Source: Phascolarctobacterium_A sp034086985 (lineage in GTDB: Bacteria; Bacillota; Negativicutes; Acidaminococcales; Acidaminococcaceae). Taken from it: a stretch of DNA of 64,000 nt. The stretch spans positions 248,001-312,000 of the forward strand of contig JAXDZG010000012.1 of assembly GCA_034086985.1 (NCBI GenBank), written 5' to 3'. Under the pieces are notes generated by a model. The model ran no database searches. It was given only the letters and a program-made list of their open reading frames with translations, and had not been told where the DNA came from. Both the position numbers and the translations under genes were made by a program. Within the stretch, counting starts at the first letter, position 1. Each line of letters opens with the position of its first letter. Below are positions 40,983 to 49,932 of this stretch, in pieces.

Positions 40983-41703
40983 TTACGACCTCTCTCTCAT
41001 TTCTGCAAAAGAACAAAATTCATCATAAGATGAAAAAACTGTTCTATGGTTCTTGTAGAATAATAAAGAATCTTTAAAACTGCCATGATCAAAAAATTTT
41101 TTTTGTAAAATGCAGGGAAGCATCTCGAAAGGGCGCTGTTCAAACAAGAAAAAGTATTCGTGAAATACTTCTATTAGAGGGGGGACATCCGTGTTTTCTT
41201 TTATACTGAATATATACATTACAAGCATCATCAATTTGTGACCCCTTAATCTTTTTATAATAATCAGCTAATGAAAAAAGCTTTCTAGCTGGGTTACCAG
41301 CATAAACAGATTCTCCTTCTAATTCACCAGCTACTACAGAATAAGCACCTATAATAGTATTATCTTTAATTAAAGCTCCTGGTAACACAATACATCCCCA
41401 ACCTAAAAAAACATTGTTACCGATTATTGTCTTCTTTTGTTTTCCTAAAATTTCGCCTCCAGTCCAATTTTTTAGTACACAAACACTATAGTCATGATTT
41501 AATATTGTAACGGGACCAGTCATTGAAACGTTATTCCCAATGGTCAAAAGATGTGGGTTTAAAGTTTCTATTACTGTATCTTTTGGACAAAATATTTCTA
41601 CATTCTCTCCAATTTGAACTCCACATTTTTTTAAATGCTCAACATATGCATCAGATGAACATTTATATCTGAATATCAGTTTCCTAATGAAATTTTTAAT
41701 CAT
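40983..41703 (-). pseudogene. Hexapeptide-repeat O-acyltransferase, frameshifted at a C6 tract (possibly phase-variable)
   Basis: The 5' part (41703 to 41140) encodes 187 residues of a left-handed beta-helix acyltransferase: VSMTGPVTILNHDYSV, IIGNNVFLGWGCIVLPGA, VVAGELEG, YAGNPARK. After RKHGC the frame enters six C (plus-strand G run 41179-41184), reads PPSNRSIS, and ends in an out-of-family tail. The family's usual C-terminus is encoded in the overlapping frame that ends at 40983 (PPLIEVFHEYFFLFEQRPFE, then the rest). Removing one C joins the two into a protein of about 235 residues. In this sequence the gene is OFF or broken. The likely role is O-acetylation of the surface glycan. Confidence 0.8.
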
Positions 41704-41725
41704 GATATAATCTCCTCTACTTTAT

Positions 41726-41777
41726 GTGTATATTCCGGACGAGTTGCCAAGCGTGGCAATTCAAATGGAATATACAC
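41726..41777. repeat. Large two-part inverted repeat between wzx and the acyltransferase gene
   Basis: Perfect 11-bp outer arms GTGTATATTCC (41726-41736) and GGAATATACAC (41767-41777) enclose an inner stem TTGCCA/TGGCAA (41744-41749 with 41754-41759). Neither strand has a T run after it. It fills the whole intergenic gap and could be an mRNA processing or stability element, or a small insertion. Confidence 0.6.
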
Positions 41778-41778
41778 T

Positions 41779-43047
41779 TTATGCATTAATAATAAGAATA
41801 CTTCTTATAAGTCTTCTTAGCAAAACATTGAATATGATTTCGGATACTAATGGGGATAATGCTGCTCCAAAACCTTTGAAAAAGTATGAAAGAATAAAAT
41901 TAACGATGATAGTAACCATAACACTAATCTGAAATAGTTTACCATATTCCTTATCATGCCTACTAGCTAACAATGTTTGTATTCCCAAGAAGTTATTATC
42001 TATAGAGATTATTACCCATAATATTAGCGGTATCATCCAGTAAGAATATGATGTATATTCAACTCCAAATATTTGTTCTACAACATAATTTCTTGATAAA
42101 ATTAAAGATATAGAAAAAATAGTAAATATTAATAAAACATACTTTTTTATGCTGTGTATAAAAACTAATCCTTCTTTAAAACTACAAGAAAAATGTTTGC
42201 TTGATATTGGGAATATTACTTGATTAATTGGGCTCCATAGCATTATTATTATATATGGGATTTTCTGTATTGCAGCTAAAGCCCCGACCTCTTCGAATGT
42301 CGAAAATAAGCCAAGAAAAGTAACACCTACTGAACTAAACACACGCGAACTTAATTGAATCGTAAAAACATAGAATCCGCTCTTTAATTCACGAACTATA
42401 TCACCGAAGGAAATTTTAACAAACTTAAGAGAATATTTATACTTGGCCCAACAGCAACCTATGCAACCATTTAGGAAAGGGGATACTGAATATAGTAAAC
42501 AATATAATACTAAGTCCTTTTCCGAATTAACAAGTAAAAGTATCAAGATTGTGGAGGTTGTTCTAGATATAATACTTATGATAGAAATGAATTTCATTTC
42601 CTGCTTTCCTTGAAACAACCAAGTCATTTCAACACAATAACCAATAAGGCACAAAAACAATACTACCACACTAGAATACAACTGAGCTTCCAGATTGCTG
42701 AATGCTACATAGAACAATCCTATTCCTATTCCAAATAAAGCTAACAGAATGCGTGAATAAACAACAGTAGTAAATTTTAAATTTAGATTGCAATCATCAC
42801 CAACAGCAACATCACGTGTTGCCGACATACAAAACCCATATTCAACTAGAACCTGCAAATAGCCTACCATATTCAACGCTATTGAGAAAATGCCATACAT
42901 ATTCAAACCTAGGACTCTTGTAACATATGGTAAAGTTAAAAGCGGAAGTATCATATTCGCAAATTGCAGTCCATAAAGCCAAATTCCGTTAATTAATACC
43001 TTTTTTCTTGCAAGCTGTTTAATTATAGTAAACATATACCTTTCCAT
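41779..43047 (-). CDS. wzx: Wzx-type oligosaccharide flippase
   Basis: A polytopic inner-membrane protein of 422 residues with about 12-14 hydrophobic segments, of the polysaccharide transport (PST/MOP) superfamily. The N-terminus (NGIWLYGLQFANMILPLLTL then PYVTRVLG) is typical of Wzx proteins, which flip lipid-linked repeat units across the membrane. It sits next to a Wzy-like polymerase gene, as expected for Wzx/Wzy-dependent assembly. The gene is AT-rich like its neighbours. The substrate glycan can only be inferred from the locus. Confidence 0.88.
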   Translation of the reverse strand: MERYMFTIIKQLARKKVLINGIWLYGLQFANMILPLLTLPYVTRVLGLNMYGIFSIALNMVGYLQVLVEYGFCMSATRDVAVGDDCNLNLKFTTVVYSRILLALFGIGIGLFYVAFSNLEAQLYSSVVVLFLCLIGYCVEMTWLFQGKQEMKFISIISIISRTTSTILILLLVNSEKDLVLYCLLYSVSPFLNGCIGCCWAKYKYSLKFVKISFGDIVRELKSGFYVFTIQLSSRVFSSVGVTFLGLFSTFEEVGALAAIQKIPYIIIMLWSPINQVIFPISSKHFSCSFKEGLVFIHSIKKYVLLIFTIFSISLILSRNYVVEQIFGVEYTSYSYWMIPLILWVIISIDNNFLGIQTLLASRHDKEYGKLFQISVMVTIIVNFILSYFFKGFGAALSPLVSEIIFNVLLRRLIRSILIINA

Positions 43048-43083
43048 TTTCTATAAATAACACAATTATTTTTATTTGCGATA

Positions 43084-44355
43084 TTAATGCTCAAGAGAAA
43101 TTCTTTTAGTTATAATTAAAATAAACCACCAGATACAAGATATTCCTGGTTGAACAATTATGGTAGATTCAAGGACTGATAATATTAAAAACGCTGTTAT
43201 GGTGAATGCCACACTTAGCTTTCTTTTTCTACCAATATTTTGGTAATTACTTATCACATACTGTAAAAAGAAAAGTACTCCTATTACACCCGTTTCCATA
43301 AGGAAATATATAAATGTATTATGTGGTTGAACCAACAATAATGAACCTTTATATAAAAACAGATTAAATGTGAAATCTTCATAAACTATCTCACTTGCAC
43401 CCTTATTAAAAGCAGTCCATTGTTGAAAAGGAAAAAAATTACCCAATCCATGACCAAAAACAGAATATATTGGTTCATTTAACATATCATAAATACAGCT
43501 CATAGATGTCACATAACGCATCGAATCACTAAAATCATTTTCCATTACTCTATTCATAAACAACATATCTACAATATCCATAATACTATCGGAAAAAAGA
43601 AGAAATGCAGACATAACAATAGAAAAAACTAGAACATTAATCGAATTATTATTGAAACTTGTTGCAAACACATAAGAAATACATAAAAATAAAATAATAT
43701 AAGCCCCTCTATCCATAGTATATATTATTCCTAAAGTAAAAACCGCCATATTTAAGTATAAGTTTAATTTTGAAAACACAAATCTATTGACTATCATAAA
43801 TAAAGTAAAGAAAGAAATAGTATACCCCAATATTACTGGTCCACCTGCCGGTGCTGTTAATCTATAGTGATTAGTTAAAAAGTTAATACTCATGCCATAA
43901 TTTAAAGTATTAAAAATTATACAATATACGATAAATATTGCATATATATTTATTGTATATTTCACAACTATATCTAAGTCATCTCTATCAATAAAATATG
44001 CAATGATTGTTGCATTTAAAAGTGGTAATATAAACGAAAAAGATGTTACTACTACTGCTCCAATATCTGCCCCTAAAGCAACTGACATAACCCCATTACA
44101 AAAAGAATAAACAGTCCAAAAAAATAAAATATTATTTTTGATTATGAATACTTTGCTCTTTAATAATCTAAAAATCAAATATACGAGCAAAAGTATTTGG
44201 AACAACAATATACTTCTTATTTGAAATGTCTTACTTGAATTTGTGTATGCAAATGCAAAAGGACCAGTCTCTAAGTAAGGCATTAAAGTAATAATAATTA
44301 CATATAAATATGTAGATATTCTTGCGTATTTAAACTTTAACAAATAATCTAACAT
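43084..44355 (-). CDS. wzy: Wzy-like O-antigen/capsule polymerase
   Basis: A 423-residue integral membrane protein with about ten or more hydrophobic segments and one larger outward loop. That loop contains FGHGLGNFFPFQQW and then VQPHNTFIYFLMETGVIG. The PHN-x4-LxxxG pattern is the hallmark of the Wzy_C/O-antigen ligase family. In a Wzx/Wzy locus this is most likely the polymerase. A ligase cannot be excluded. The ATG at 44355 has GGAG about 11 nt upstream. Like other polymerases it is AT-rich and would be poorly conserved. Confidence 0.82.
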   Translation of the reverse strand: MLDYLLKFKYARISTYLYVIIITLMPYLETGPFAFAYTNSSKTFQIRSILLFQILLLVYLIFRLLKSKVFIIKNNILFFWTVYSFCNGVMSVALGADIGAVVVTSFSFILPLLNATIIAYFIDRDDLDIVVKYTINIYAIFIVYCIIFNTLNYGMSINFLTNHYRLTAPAGGPVILGYTISFFTLFMIVNRFVFSKLNLYLNMAVFTLGIIYTMDRGAYIILFLCISYVFATSFNNNSINVLVFSIVMSAFLLFSDSIMDIVDMLFMNRVMENDFSDSMRYVTSMSCIYDMLNEPIYSVFGHGLGNFFPFQQWTAFNKGASEIVYEDFTFNLFLYKGSLLLVQPHNTFIYFLMETGVIGVLFFLQYVISNYQNIGRKRKLSVAFTITAFLILSVLESTIIVQPGISCIWWFILIITKRISLEH

Positions 44356-44410
44356 TATGTTTTTCACTCCAGTGTATAATTCATACTCAAAGTTGTGTTA
44401 AACATGAATA

Positions 44411-45607
44411 CTACATGGTTTTATTTATGATTTGTTTAATAATATTTGCTGGACTAAAATCTTCTATAATTTGGTTTTTGATTCTACAATTAGTACTGCC
44501 CTCTATCTCTCTTATTGCACGTTCAATATCAGAAACTGTGTTTCTGCAGAAATAATATCTATCATATTTTTTGAACATAGCATAAATTGTTTTGATTTCA
44601 TCATCTGTCCCATCCAATATAAACAAGATTTTCTTTAATGTAGCCGAATATTGATAAATCTTACCTGGTATTTGTCCTCCTCTTAAATTGCATAGAAACA
44701 CCAAGACATTTGTTTTATTTTCATGTTTCTTCAATTCAGATAACTGCATTCTCGGAAATATCTTAATACGCTCAGTGGAATCAAACAATGTATTAGGAGC
44801 ACCACATATATCAACAAAAATCTTTAAAGATTTTGCCGCCTCATAAAATGGTCTTAGGTTTCTTGAAACAGGAAAGTAATCACCAAAATATCCATAATAA
44901 TTAATATCTGACTCGAATAATGTATCATCTTTGTAATAATAAGGTAGCGGAACCCAATCTATCTTATCTTTACAATCATTGAACATTTCAGCTTGATACT
45001 TGGCTGTTATAGGACTAACATAAAACACCCTATCGGCCCTACATACTAGTTCGTGTTCAATTGCCAGTAACTTTGTATCGATTCCCTTATTATATAAGTC
45101 TAACTGCCATGGGTCCTCCCAAATCTCAATGAATTTATTACATTTAATTTTTCCTTTTTCTATTAATTTTATTGCCGCCAAATGACTATAAACTGGAGAG
45201 GAGATTGATATCACGATATCATAATAATCATTGATACTATATTTTTTTAGAACATTTTCAACCCATACGCCATTATATCCAAATGGCCCATACACAAATG
45301 ATAGAATCTTTTTAATTATAGTTATAATGCTTACCTTTATACTTTTCTTATTATTTTGTATTTCCCTTTGAATGTTGCTCCATTGCTTGGGTTTCATAAA
45401 ATTATAAAGTATCGATCTTTCATAAAATAAGTATCTAGGCCCTTGAGGTAAAATTATAGATTCATCTATGATTTGCCCTTTCTCGCTTGTAGACAATATA
45501 GTAATATTATGCTCATTTTCAACAAGTCCTTTGACATATGATATATGGCATAAATTGGCTGATGAATTTACTCTTAGACAACCTCCATTTATAACTAAAA
45601 TTTTCAT
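44411..45607 (-). CDS. Glycosyltransferase, GT-B fold (GT4-like)
   Basis: A 398-residue cytosolic or membrane-associated glycosyltransferase. The N-terminus MKILVINGGCLR with an early Ser/Asn-rich loop and the C-terminal RGGQIPGKIYQYSATLKKIL (a version of the GT-B nucleotide-sugar binding E/x7/E region: PGKxYxY) point to a GT4-like fold. FIEIWEDPW lies near the domain boundary. It lies between the polymerase and another GT4. The sugar transferred is unknown. Confidence 0.8.
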   Translation of the reverse strand: MKILVINGGCLRVNSSANLCHISYVKGLVENEHNITILSTSEKGQIIDESIILPQGPRYLFYERSILYNFMKPKQWSNIQREIQNNKKSIKVSIITIIKKILSFVYGPFGYNGVWVENVLKKYSINDYYDIVISISSPVYSHLAAIKLIEKGKIKCNKFIEIWEDPWQLDLYNKGIDTKLLAIEHELVCRADRVFYVSPITAKYQAEMFNDCKDKIDWVPLPYYYKDDTLFESDINYYGYFGDYFPVSRNLRPFYEAAKSLKIFVDICGAPNTLFDSTERIKIFPRMQLSELKKHENKTNVLVFLCNLRGGQIPGKIYQYSATLKKILFILDGTDDEIKTIYAMFKKYDRYYFCRNTVSDIERAIREIEGSTNCRIKNQIIEDFSPANIIKQIINKTM

Positions 45608-45630
45608 ATGATCACGTCACCTTCACATTA

Positions 45631-46761
45631 CTAATTATTTATCACTTCATTATAAGCTTGAATGTATTTCCATCCAGTATACTTGATATCTATCTCTTCA
45701 GCCTTTGTTTTAAGAGAATATTTAATTTTATCCATAAATTCATTATTACTTGTCACATAATCATTAATTGCAGCTATATACGAATTAATATCGCTAGTTC
45801 TAACTATATATCCAAAAAAACTACTCCTATATAACTCACTTTTTAACAATCCATTAACCTTAAAAGGTTCCCTAAGACCTGGGATATCAGATATAATCAT
45901 TGGCTTATCTAATGCCATGGCCTCAAGTTGTAGAATTGACCTTCCTTCCCAAAGAGATGGCATTACAACTATATCAGCCATTGCTAATTCTCTAAGACTA
46001 TTTTCACGAGAAAGAGCCCCAGTCATTTTTATATATGGATTCATCGATGCAATTTCTCGAATCTCTTTTTCTTGGGGTCCATCACCGACCAACGTATAAG
46101 TTATATGTTTGTTACAAATATCAGTAAACGCCTTTATAGGTACCATAAAATTTTTCTCATAACTTAGACGTCCTACTGAAACAATGCGAAGTTTTCCTTG
46201 TTCATGTTTATACTGATCTATTTTAGCCAATTCTCTAATTCTTTTCCGTGAAACTCCATTAGGTATTGCTTTTATCCTACTATATGGTATTTTAAATCTT
46301 TGGTGCATTTCTTCTTTGGCTGTTTCAGATACACATATATAATTTTTAATAAATGGACTACATAACCAACACTGTAAATGATAATAATGGTATGTGTTAT
46401 GGTAAGTTTCCACACACTTAATATTATCCATCCAACGAGTTGCTATAACGCCCATTAGAACACTTAATTTCAGATGCAAATTGCATATTGTCTGTTCTCC
46501 GTCTGAGATTTCTTTTATGACATTACGAAGTTTACCAACATTATTTATTAAAGCATCTAGTTTATTAGTAGCGCCAATGCATACAACTCTAATGCCCCCT
46601 TTTATAAGAGTCTCGACTTCATGATTGTTGTCATATCCCATATTCAAAATTCCAATAAGGTATACAGAACAACCTTGTTCTTTGAGGGCATAACACAAAT
46701 CATAAACAAAACTATTAACTCCACCCAGAGAAAAGTTATCTATAATTTGAATTATTTTCAT
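45631..46761 (-). CDS. Glycosyltransferase family 4
   Basis: A 376-residue GT-B enzyme. It starts with the GT4 pattern IIDNFSLGGVNSFVYDLCYAL, has the linker IPNGVS, then IVSVGRLSYEKNF and LVGDGPQEKEIR. The C-terminal donor-binding motif is SLWEGRSILQLEAMALDKP (E-x7-E). It transfers a sugar from a nucleotide donor to the growing lipid-linked repeat unit on the cytoplasmic face. Donor and linkage are not predictable here. It is 67 bp from the fucosyltransferase gene. Confidence 0.92.
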   Translation of the reverse strand: MKIIQIIDNFSLGGVNSFVYDLCYALKEQGCSVYLIGILNMGYDNNHEVETLIKGGIRVVCIGATNKLDALINNVGKLRNVIKEISDGEQTICNLHLKLSVLMGVIATRWMDNIKCVETYHNTYHYYHLQCWLCSPFIKNYICVSETAKEEMHQRFKIPYSRIKAIPNGVSRKRIRELAKIDQYKHEQGKLRIVSVGRLSYEKNFMVPIKAFTDICNKHITYTLVGDGPQEKEIREIASMNPYIKMTGALSRENSLRELAMADIVVMPSLWEGRSILQLEAMALDKPMIISDIPGLREPFKVNGLLKSELYRSSFFGYIVRTSDINSYIAAINDYVTSNNEFMDKIKYSLKTKAEEIDIKYTGWKYIQAYNEVINN

Positions 46762-46828
46762 AATTCTCTCCTAATATCAAAATGCTATTACAAAATTTCC
46801 TATCAACATATAATCAAACACTAGTATA

Positions 46829-47698
46829 TCATTCAGGAACTCTAATCCAATCTTCCGGAATCATTCTATCCATACCATAGTTCTTCGAAGGAACTAGTAT
46901 TATTGGATTATTCTCATTCAACCATGCAGCCCACCAAGAGAATGTACTATTTGCTGCAATTATGTGTTTGCAATTCTTCATCAGCATTAATTCGTCTATA
47001 TCTGAATGCTTGCTCTTAATATTCACAAACCTATACCTTTCAGAGACGCCTACATTGTTCATTACCCAGTCCATATCATTAGAAAACCAATAGAATATTG
47101 GTTCTGATACTTCTGTTTCCATTATTGAAATTGCTTTCTTATAATAAGATTGATCAAGGACATAATGAAATGGATGCCCATCTTTCTTAAAATCACCTCG
47201 CCTTACATGTACTGCAATTGAATTTGAACTTCTAATACCATTTAATAGATCTAGATATGTATTCTCTGGTCTATAATTAGGCACAAACTGGCTAATAATT
47301 TCACCCCTATATTCCTTGAAGTAGTCTTCAGACTGAAAATATCCATCTATGTAAATATTTTCCGCTTGAATACCAAAAAAATATTCTTGCCACTCATCTT
47401 TAGTTTCTAACCAATACAAATAATCATCGCAATCTATTTGACTGAAATCTAGTATTCGGCAAGCTTTATTTATATACTTGTTTTTAATTATGTTAATTTT
47501 AATTGGCAGCTTGCTACTTTCTACTAATCTACTCTCAATTACTTTGAGATCTTTAAGTTTATATCCTCGCAGAGTCATATTATTAGTAAAAGAGTAATCG
47601 AACTGAAATGGTTGATTTAGCCTTTTTGACAATGCGTACACAGCAGCGTATTGAAATAACTGATTCCCCAAACCACCCTTTATTCTCATCGTTAACAT
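46829..47698 (-). CDS. Alpha-1,2-fucosyltransferase, GT11
   Basis: A 289-residue enzyme of family GT11. The N-terminal motif GGLGNQLFQYA and the donor-binding motif VHVRRGDF (HxRRxD) are both intact, and the NSTFSWWAAWL block follows near the C-terminus. It is expected to add L-fucose in alpha-1,2 linkage, commonly to galactose, using GDP-fucose made by gmd and fcl in the same locus. The start at ATG 47698 follows AGGGTG by 6 nt; two further upstream start codons lack spacing. The glycan may carry an H-antigen-like terminus. Confidence 0.92.
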   Translation of the reverse strand: MLTMRIKGGLGNQLFQYAAVYALSKRLNQPFQFDYSFTNNMTLRGYKLKDLKVIESRLVESSKLPIKINIIKNKYINKACRILDFSQIDCDDYLYWLETKDEWQEYFFGIQAENIYIDGYFQSEDYFKEYRGEIISQFVPNYRPENTYLDLLNGIRSSNSIAVHVRRGDFKKDGHPFHYVLDQSYYKKAISIMETEVSEPIFYWFSNDMDWVMNNVGVSERYRFVNIKSKHSDIDELMLMKNCKHIIAANSTFSWWAAWLNENNPIILVPSKNYGMDRMIPEDWIRVPE

Positions 47699-47708
47699 AA
47701 GCATCACC

Positions 47709-48530
47709 CTATTTTCTTAATAACAGACTATACATATACTCTCTTATAGTATTTGGAACAATAGTAGATAACAAACGAAGCACACAACACTTTATACAAT
47801 GCAATAATCCAATATAGCTAGATTTATGCATAAATCTAAACAAGTTAACTTGGCTTATAATATATCTCCAGCCGCCTCTTCTTCTATACATATCAGACCC
47901 AGCCCTCATATGTAACAAGGACTCCTGAATGTTGTATCCCTTATATCCAGCCATCAGCATCCTAACCCATAGATAGTAGTCTTCCAATAAATAAAAATCT
48001 TGATAGGATCCTACTGCTTCAACCGCAGCCTTTTTATACATTACACAGGGATGATTAAAAGGATTGCGGCTTTTCGCAAACTCTAAAATCTCTTGATGAT
48101 ACTCCGGTGGAACTCTCTTAGCATCCACTATTTCAGGCCCCTCAGAGAACTCTTCTACTATTCCAGAACAAATGCTTACCTCTGGTTTAGAGTTAAAAAG
48201 AGTAAGCTGCCTTTCACAACGATCAGGATAGGATATATCGTCACTGTCCATGCGTGCAACTAACTCATTTTTGCAGTGTTTCATTCCTTCATTTAAGGCA
48301 TTGCCAAGTCCACCGTTTTTTTCCAAGCGAACTACATGCAAAACTTCACCGAATTTAGTCTGCATCTCTGCAATTACAGCATCAAGACCTTCATTTAATG
48401 GTCCGTCACATACCAAAATAAAATCATCAGTCTTTATAGTTTGATTGAGGATGCTCTCCATACTTTGCCTTAGAAAGTCAGGCTTTTCTTTAAAATATAC
48501 AGACATCAAAACAGAATAATTTGTATACAT
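47709..48530 (-). CDS. Glycosyltransferase family 2
   Basis: A 273-residue GT-A enzyme with the inverting GT2 hallmarks. These are SVLMSVYFKEKPDFLRQSME at the N-terminus, LEKNGGLGNALNEGM, the metal-binding VARMDSDDI (DxD) near residue 90, and the ED-containing LLEDYYLWVRM near residue 185, which supplies the base. The C-terminal tail is basic and amphipathic. The ATG at 48530 has AGAGG 6 nt upstream. It follows the initiating sugar-phosphate transferase by 9 bp and may add the second sugar. Donor unknown. Confidence 0.92.
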   Translation of the reverse strand: MYTNYSVLMSVYFKEKPDFLRQSMESILNQTIKTDDFILVCDGPLNEGLDAVIAEMQTKFGEVLHVVRLEKNGGLGNALNEGMKHCKNELVARMDSDDISYPDRCERQLTLFNSKPEVSICSGIVEEFSEGPEIVDAKRVPPEYHQEILEFAKSRNPFNHPCVMYKKAAVEAVGSYQDFYLLEDYYLWVRMLMAGYKGYNIQESLLHMRAGSDMYRRRGGWRYIISQVNLFRFMHKSSYIGLLHCIKCCVLRLLSTIVPNTIREYMYSLLLRK

Positions 48531-48539
48531 GACCAACCT

Positions 48540-49889
48540 CTATTTCATTGCTGTTGTAGCACCTTTAGCCACACCTTCCGTACTATCCGGAATAAACAAA
48601 ATCTTTATCGTCGCAAAAATAATCTTCAAATCCTCAATAAAGCTGGGATTAGCAATGTACATCAAATCCATCTGCAGCTTATCATAAGGAGTAGTATTAT
48701 ATTTGCCATAAACCTGGGCATAGCCAGTGAGTCCAGCCTTAGCCTGCAACCGCAGTGCGAACTCGGGCATCTTCTCACAGTACTGCCTAGCAATCTCCGG
48801 TCGCTCAGGCCGAGGCCCGACTACGCTCATGCTGCCGCCAATAATATTCAGCAGCTGTGGCAGCTCATCAATGCGCACCTTACGAATAAAGCGACCAACT
48901 GGAGTAATGCGCGGGTCATTATCACCAGTGGACAAGCGAGCCACACCATCCTTTTCAGCATCAACGCGCATAGAGCGGAACTTGAGCACGCCAAACTCTT
49001 TGCCATCCTTGGTCAGGCGTGTTTGTTTATAAAATACCGGTCCCCCATCAGTGAGCTTAATAGCCACTGCCGTAGCCACCATCACAGGTGAAGCCAAAAG
49101 CAAAACGCAGCCTGAAGAAATCACATCAAAAACTCGCTTTGCAAAAACATATATAGGAGAGGGACGATAGCGACGCACCATCAAGATGGGCAAATGGAAC
49201 ATATGCATCTTCATAGCACCACTCATAATCACATCACCAATGCGGGGCACCATAAAAACCTGAATATCGTTAGCAATACAATATTTCAAGATAATATTGC
49301 GCTCATGACTGTGAATGCCACTGAGGAAAACCATCTCCATCTTCTTCAGCACATCCAGATTGTTAAGGCATTCGCTTACCTGCAAGGAAAAGCGTACATT
49401 GAACTTCTTGGACAAGCCATAGGACTTAATCAGCTTTTCCATGCCCTCGCGTTCATCATAAATAATAGCCGTGTCCTGAGGCCTAATCAGCGCATAAAAA
49501 GTCCAGTGAGATAAAGTACACCAGATTGTGGATAAAATGCCCTGGCATACAAAAGCAACCAACAAAGGAGTCGGATCAGGCAGCTTAAGCATCAGCAGCG
49601 TGACCAAAACATACAAAATGCCGTTGGCCATAATCAGCGCCAGTATCTGACTATAAATCATCTCAGAAATCCGGCTATAGGAAATCAAAAAAGCATCGTA
49701 AACCTTGCCAAAAGCAAAATAAGCCAGCATAAAGATAAAGGTAATCAAAATGCTTTCAGTGTGGCTTTCCCGTATAGCCAAATTACCCTCGTAGAACCAT
49801 TTCCAGCACAGTCCAAAGGGTACAGTCATCATTATCAAATTAAAGAATTTCACCAGTCCCAAAACAAAATCGTATTTCAGCTTATACAT
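48540..49889 (-). CDS. Undecaprenyl-phosphate sugar-1-phosphate transferase (initiating enzyme)
   Basis: A 449-residue membrane protein. Four to five hydrophobic segments (about 10-125) and a CoA-binding-like central domain precede a C-terminal bacterial sugar transferase domain (about 255-449). Diagnostic blocks are KRVFDVISSGCVLLLASPV, YKQTRLTKDGKEFGVLKFRS, RIDELPQLLN and SVVGPRPERPEI. It loads the first sugar phosphate (Glc-, Gal- or GlcNAc/FucNAc-type) onto undecaprenyl phosphate, the committed step for the whole glycan. It comes directly after galE, which may make its donor. Confidence 0.93.
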   Translation of the reverse strand: MYKLKYDFVLGLVKFFNLIMMTVPFGLCWKWFYEGNLAIRESHTESILITFIFMLAYFAFGKVYDAFLISYSRISEMIYSQILALIMANGILYVLVTLLMLKLPDPTPLLVAFVCQGILSTIWCTLSHWTFYALIRPQDTAIIYDEREGMEKLIKSYGLSKKFNVRFSLQVSECLNNLDVLKKMEMVFLSGIHSHERNIILKYCIANDIQVFMVPRIGDVIMSGAMKMHMFHLPILMVRRYRPSPIYVFAKRVFDVISSGCVLLLASPVMVATAVAIKLTDGGPVFYKQTRLTKDGKEFGVLKFRSMRVDAEKDGVARLSTGDNDPRITPVGRFIRKVRIDELPQLLNIIGGSMSVVGPRPERPEIARQYCEKMPEFALRLQAKAGLTGYAQVYGKYNTTPYDKLQMDLMYIANPSFIEDLKIIFATIKILFIPDSTEGVAKGATTAMK

Positions 49890-49932
49890 TCTTTACCCCA
49901 CAAACATACATCGTTCCTAAATTCATAAATCC

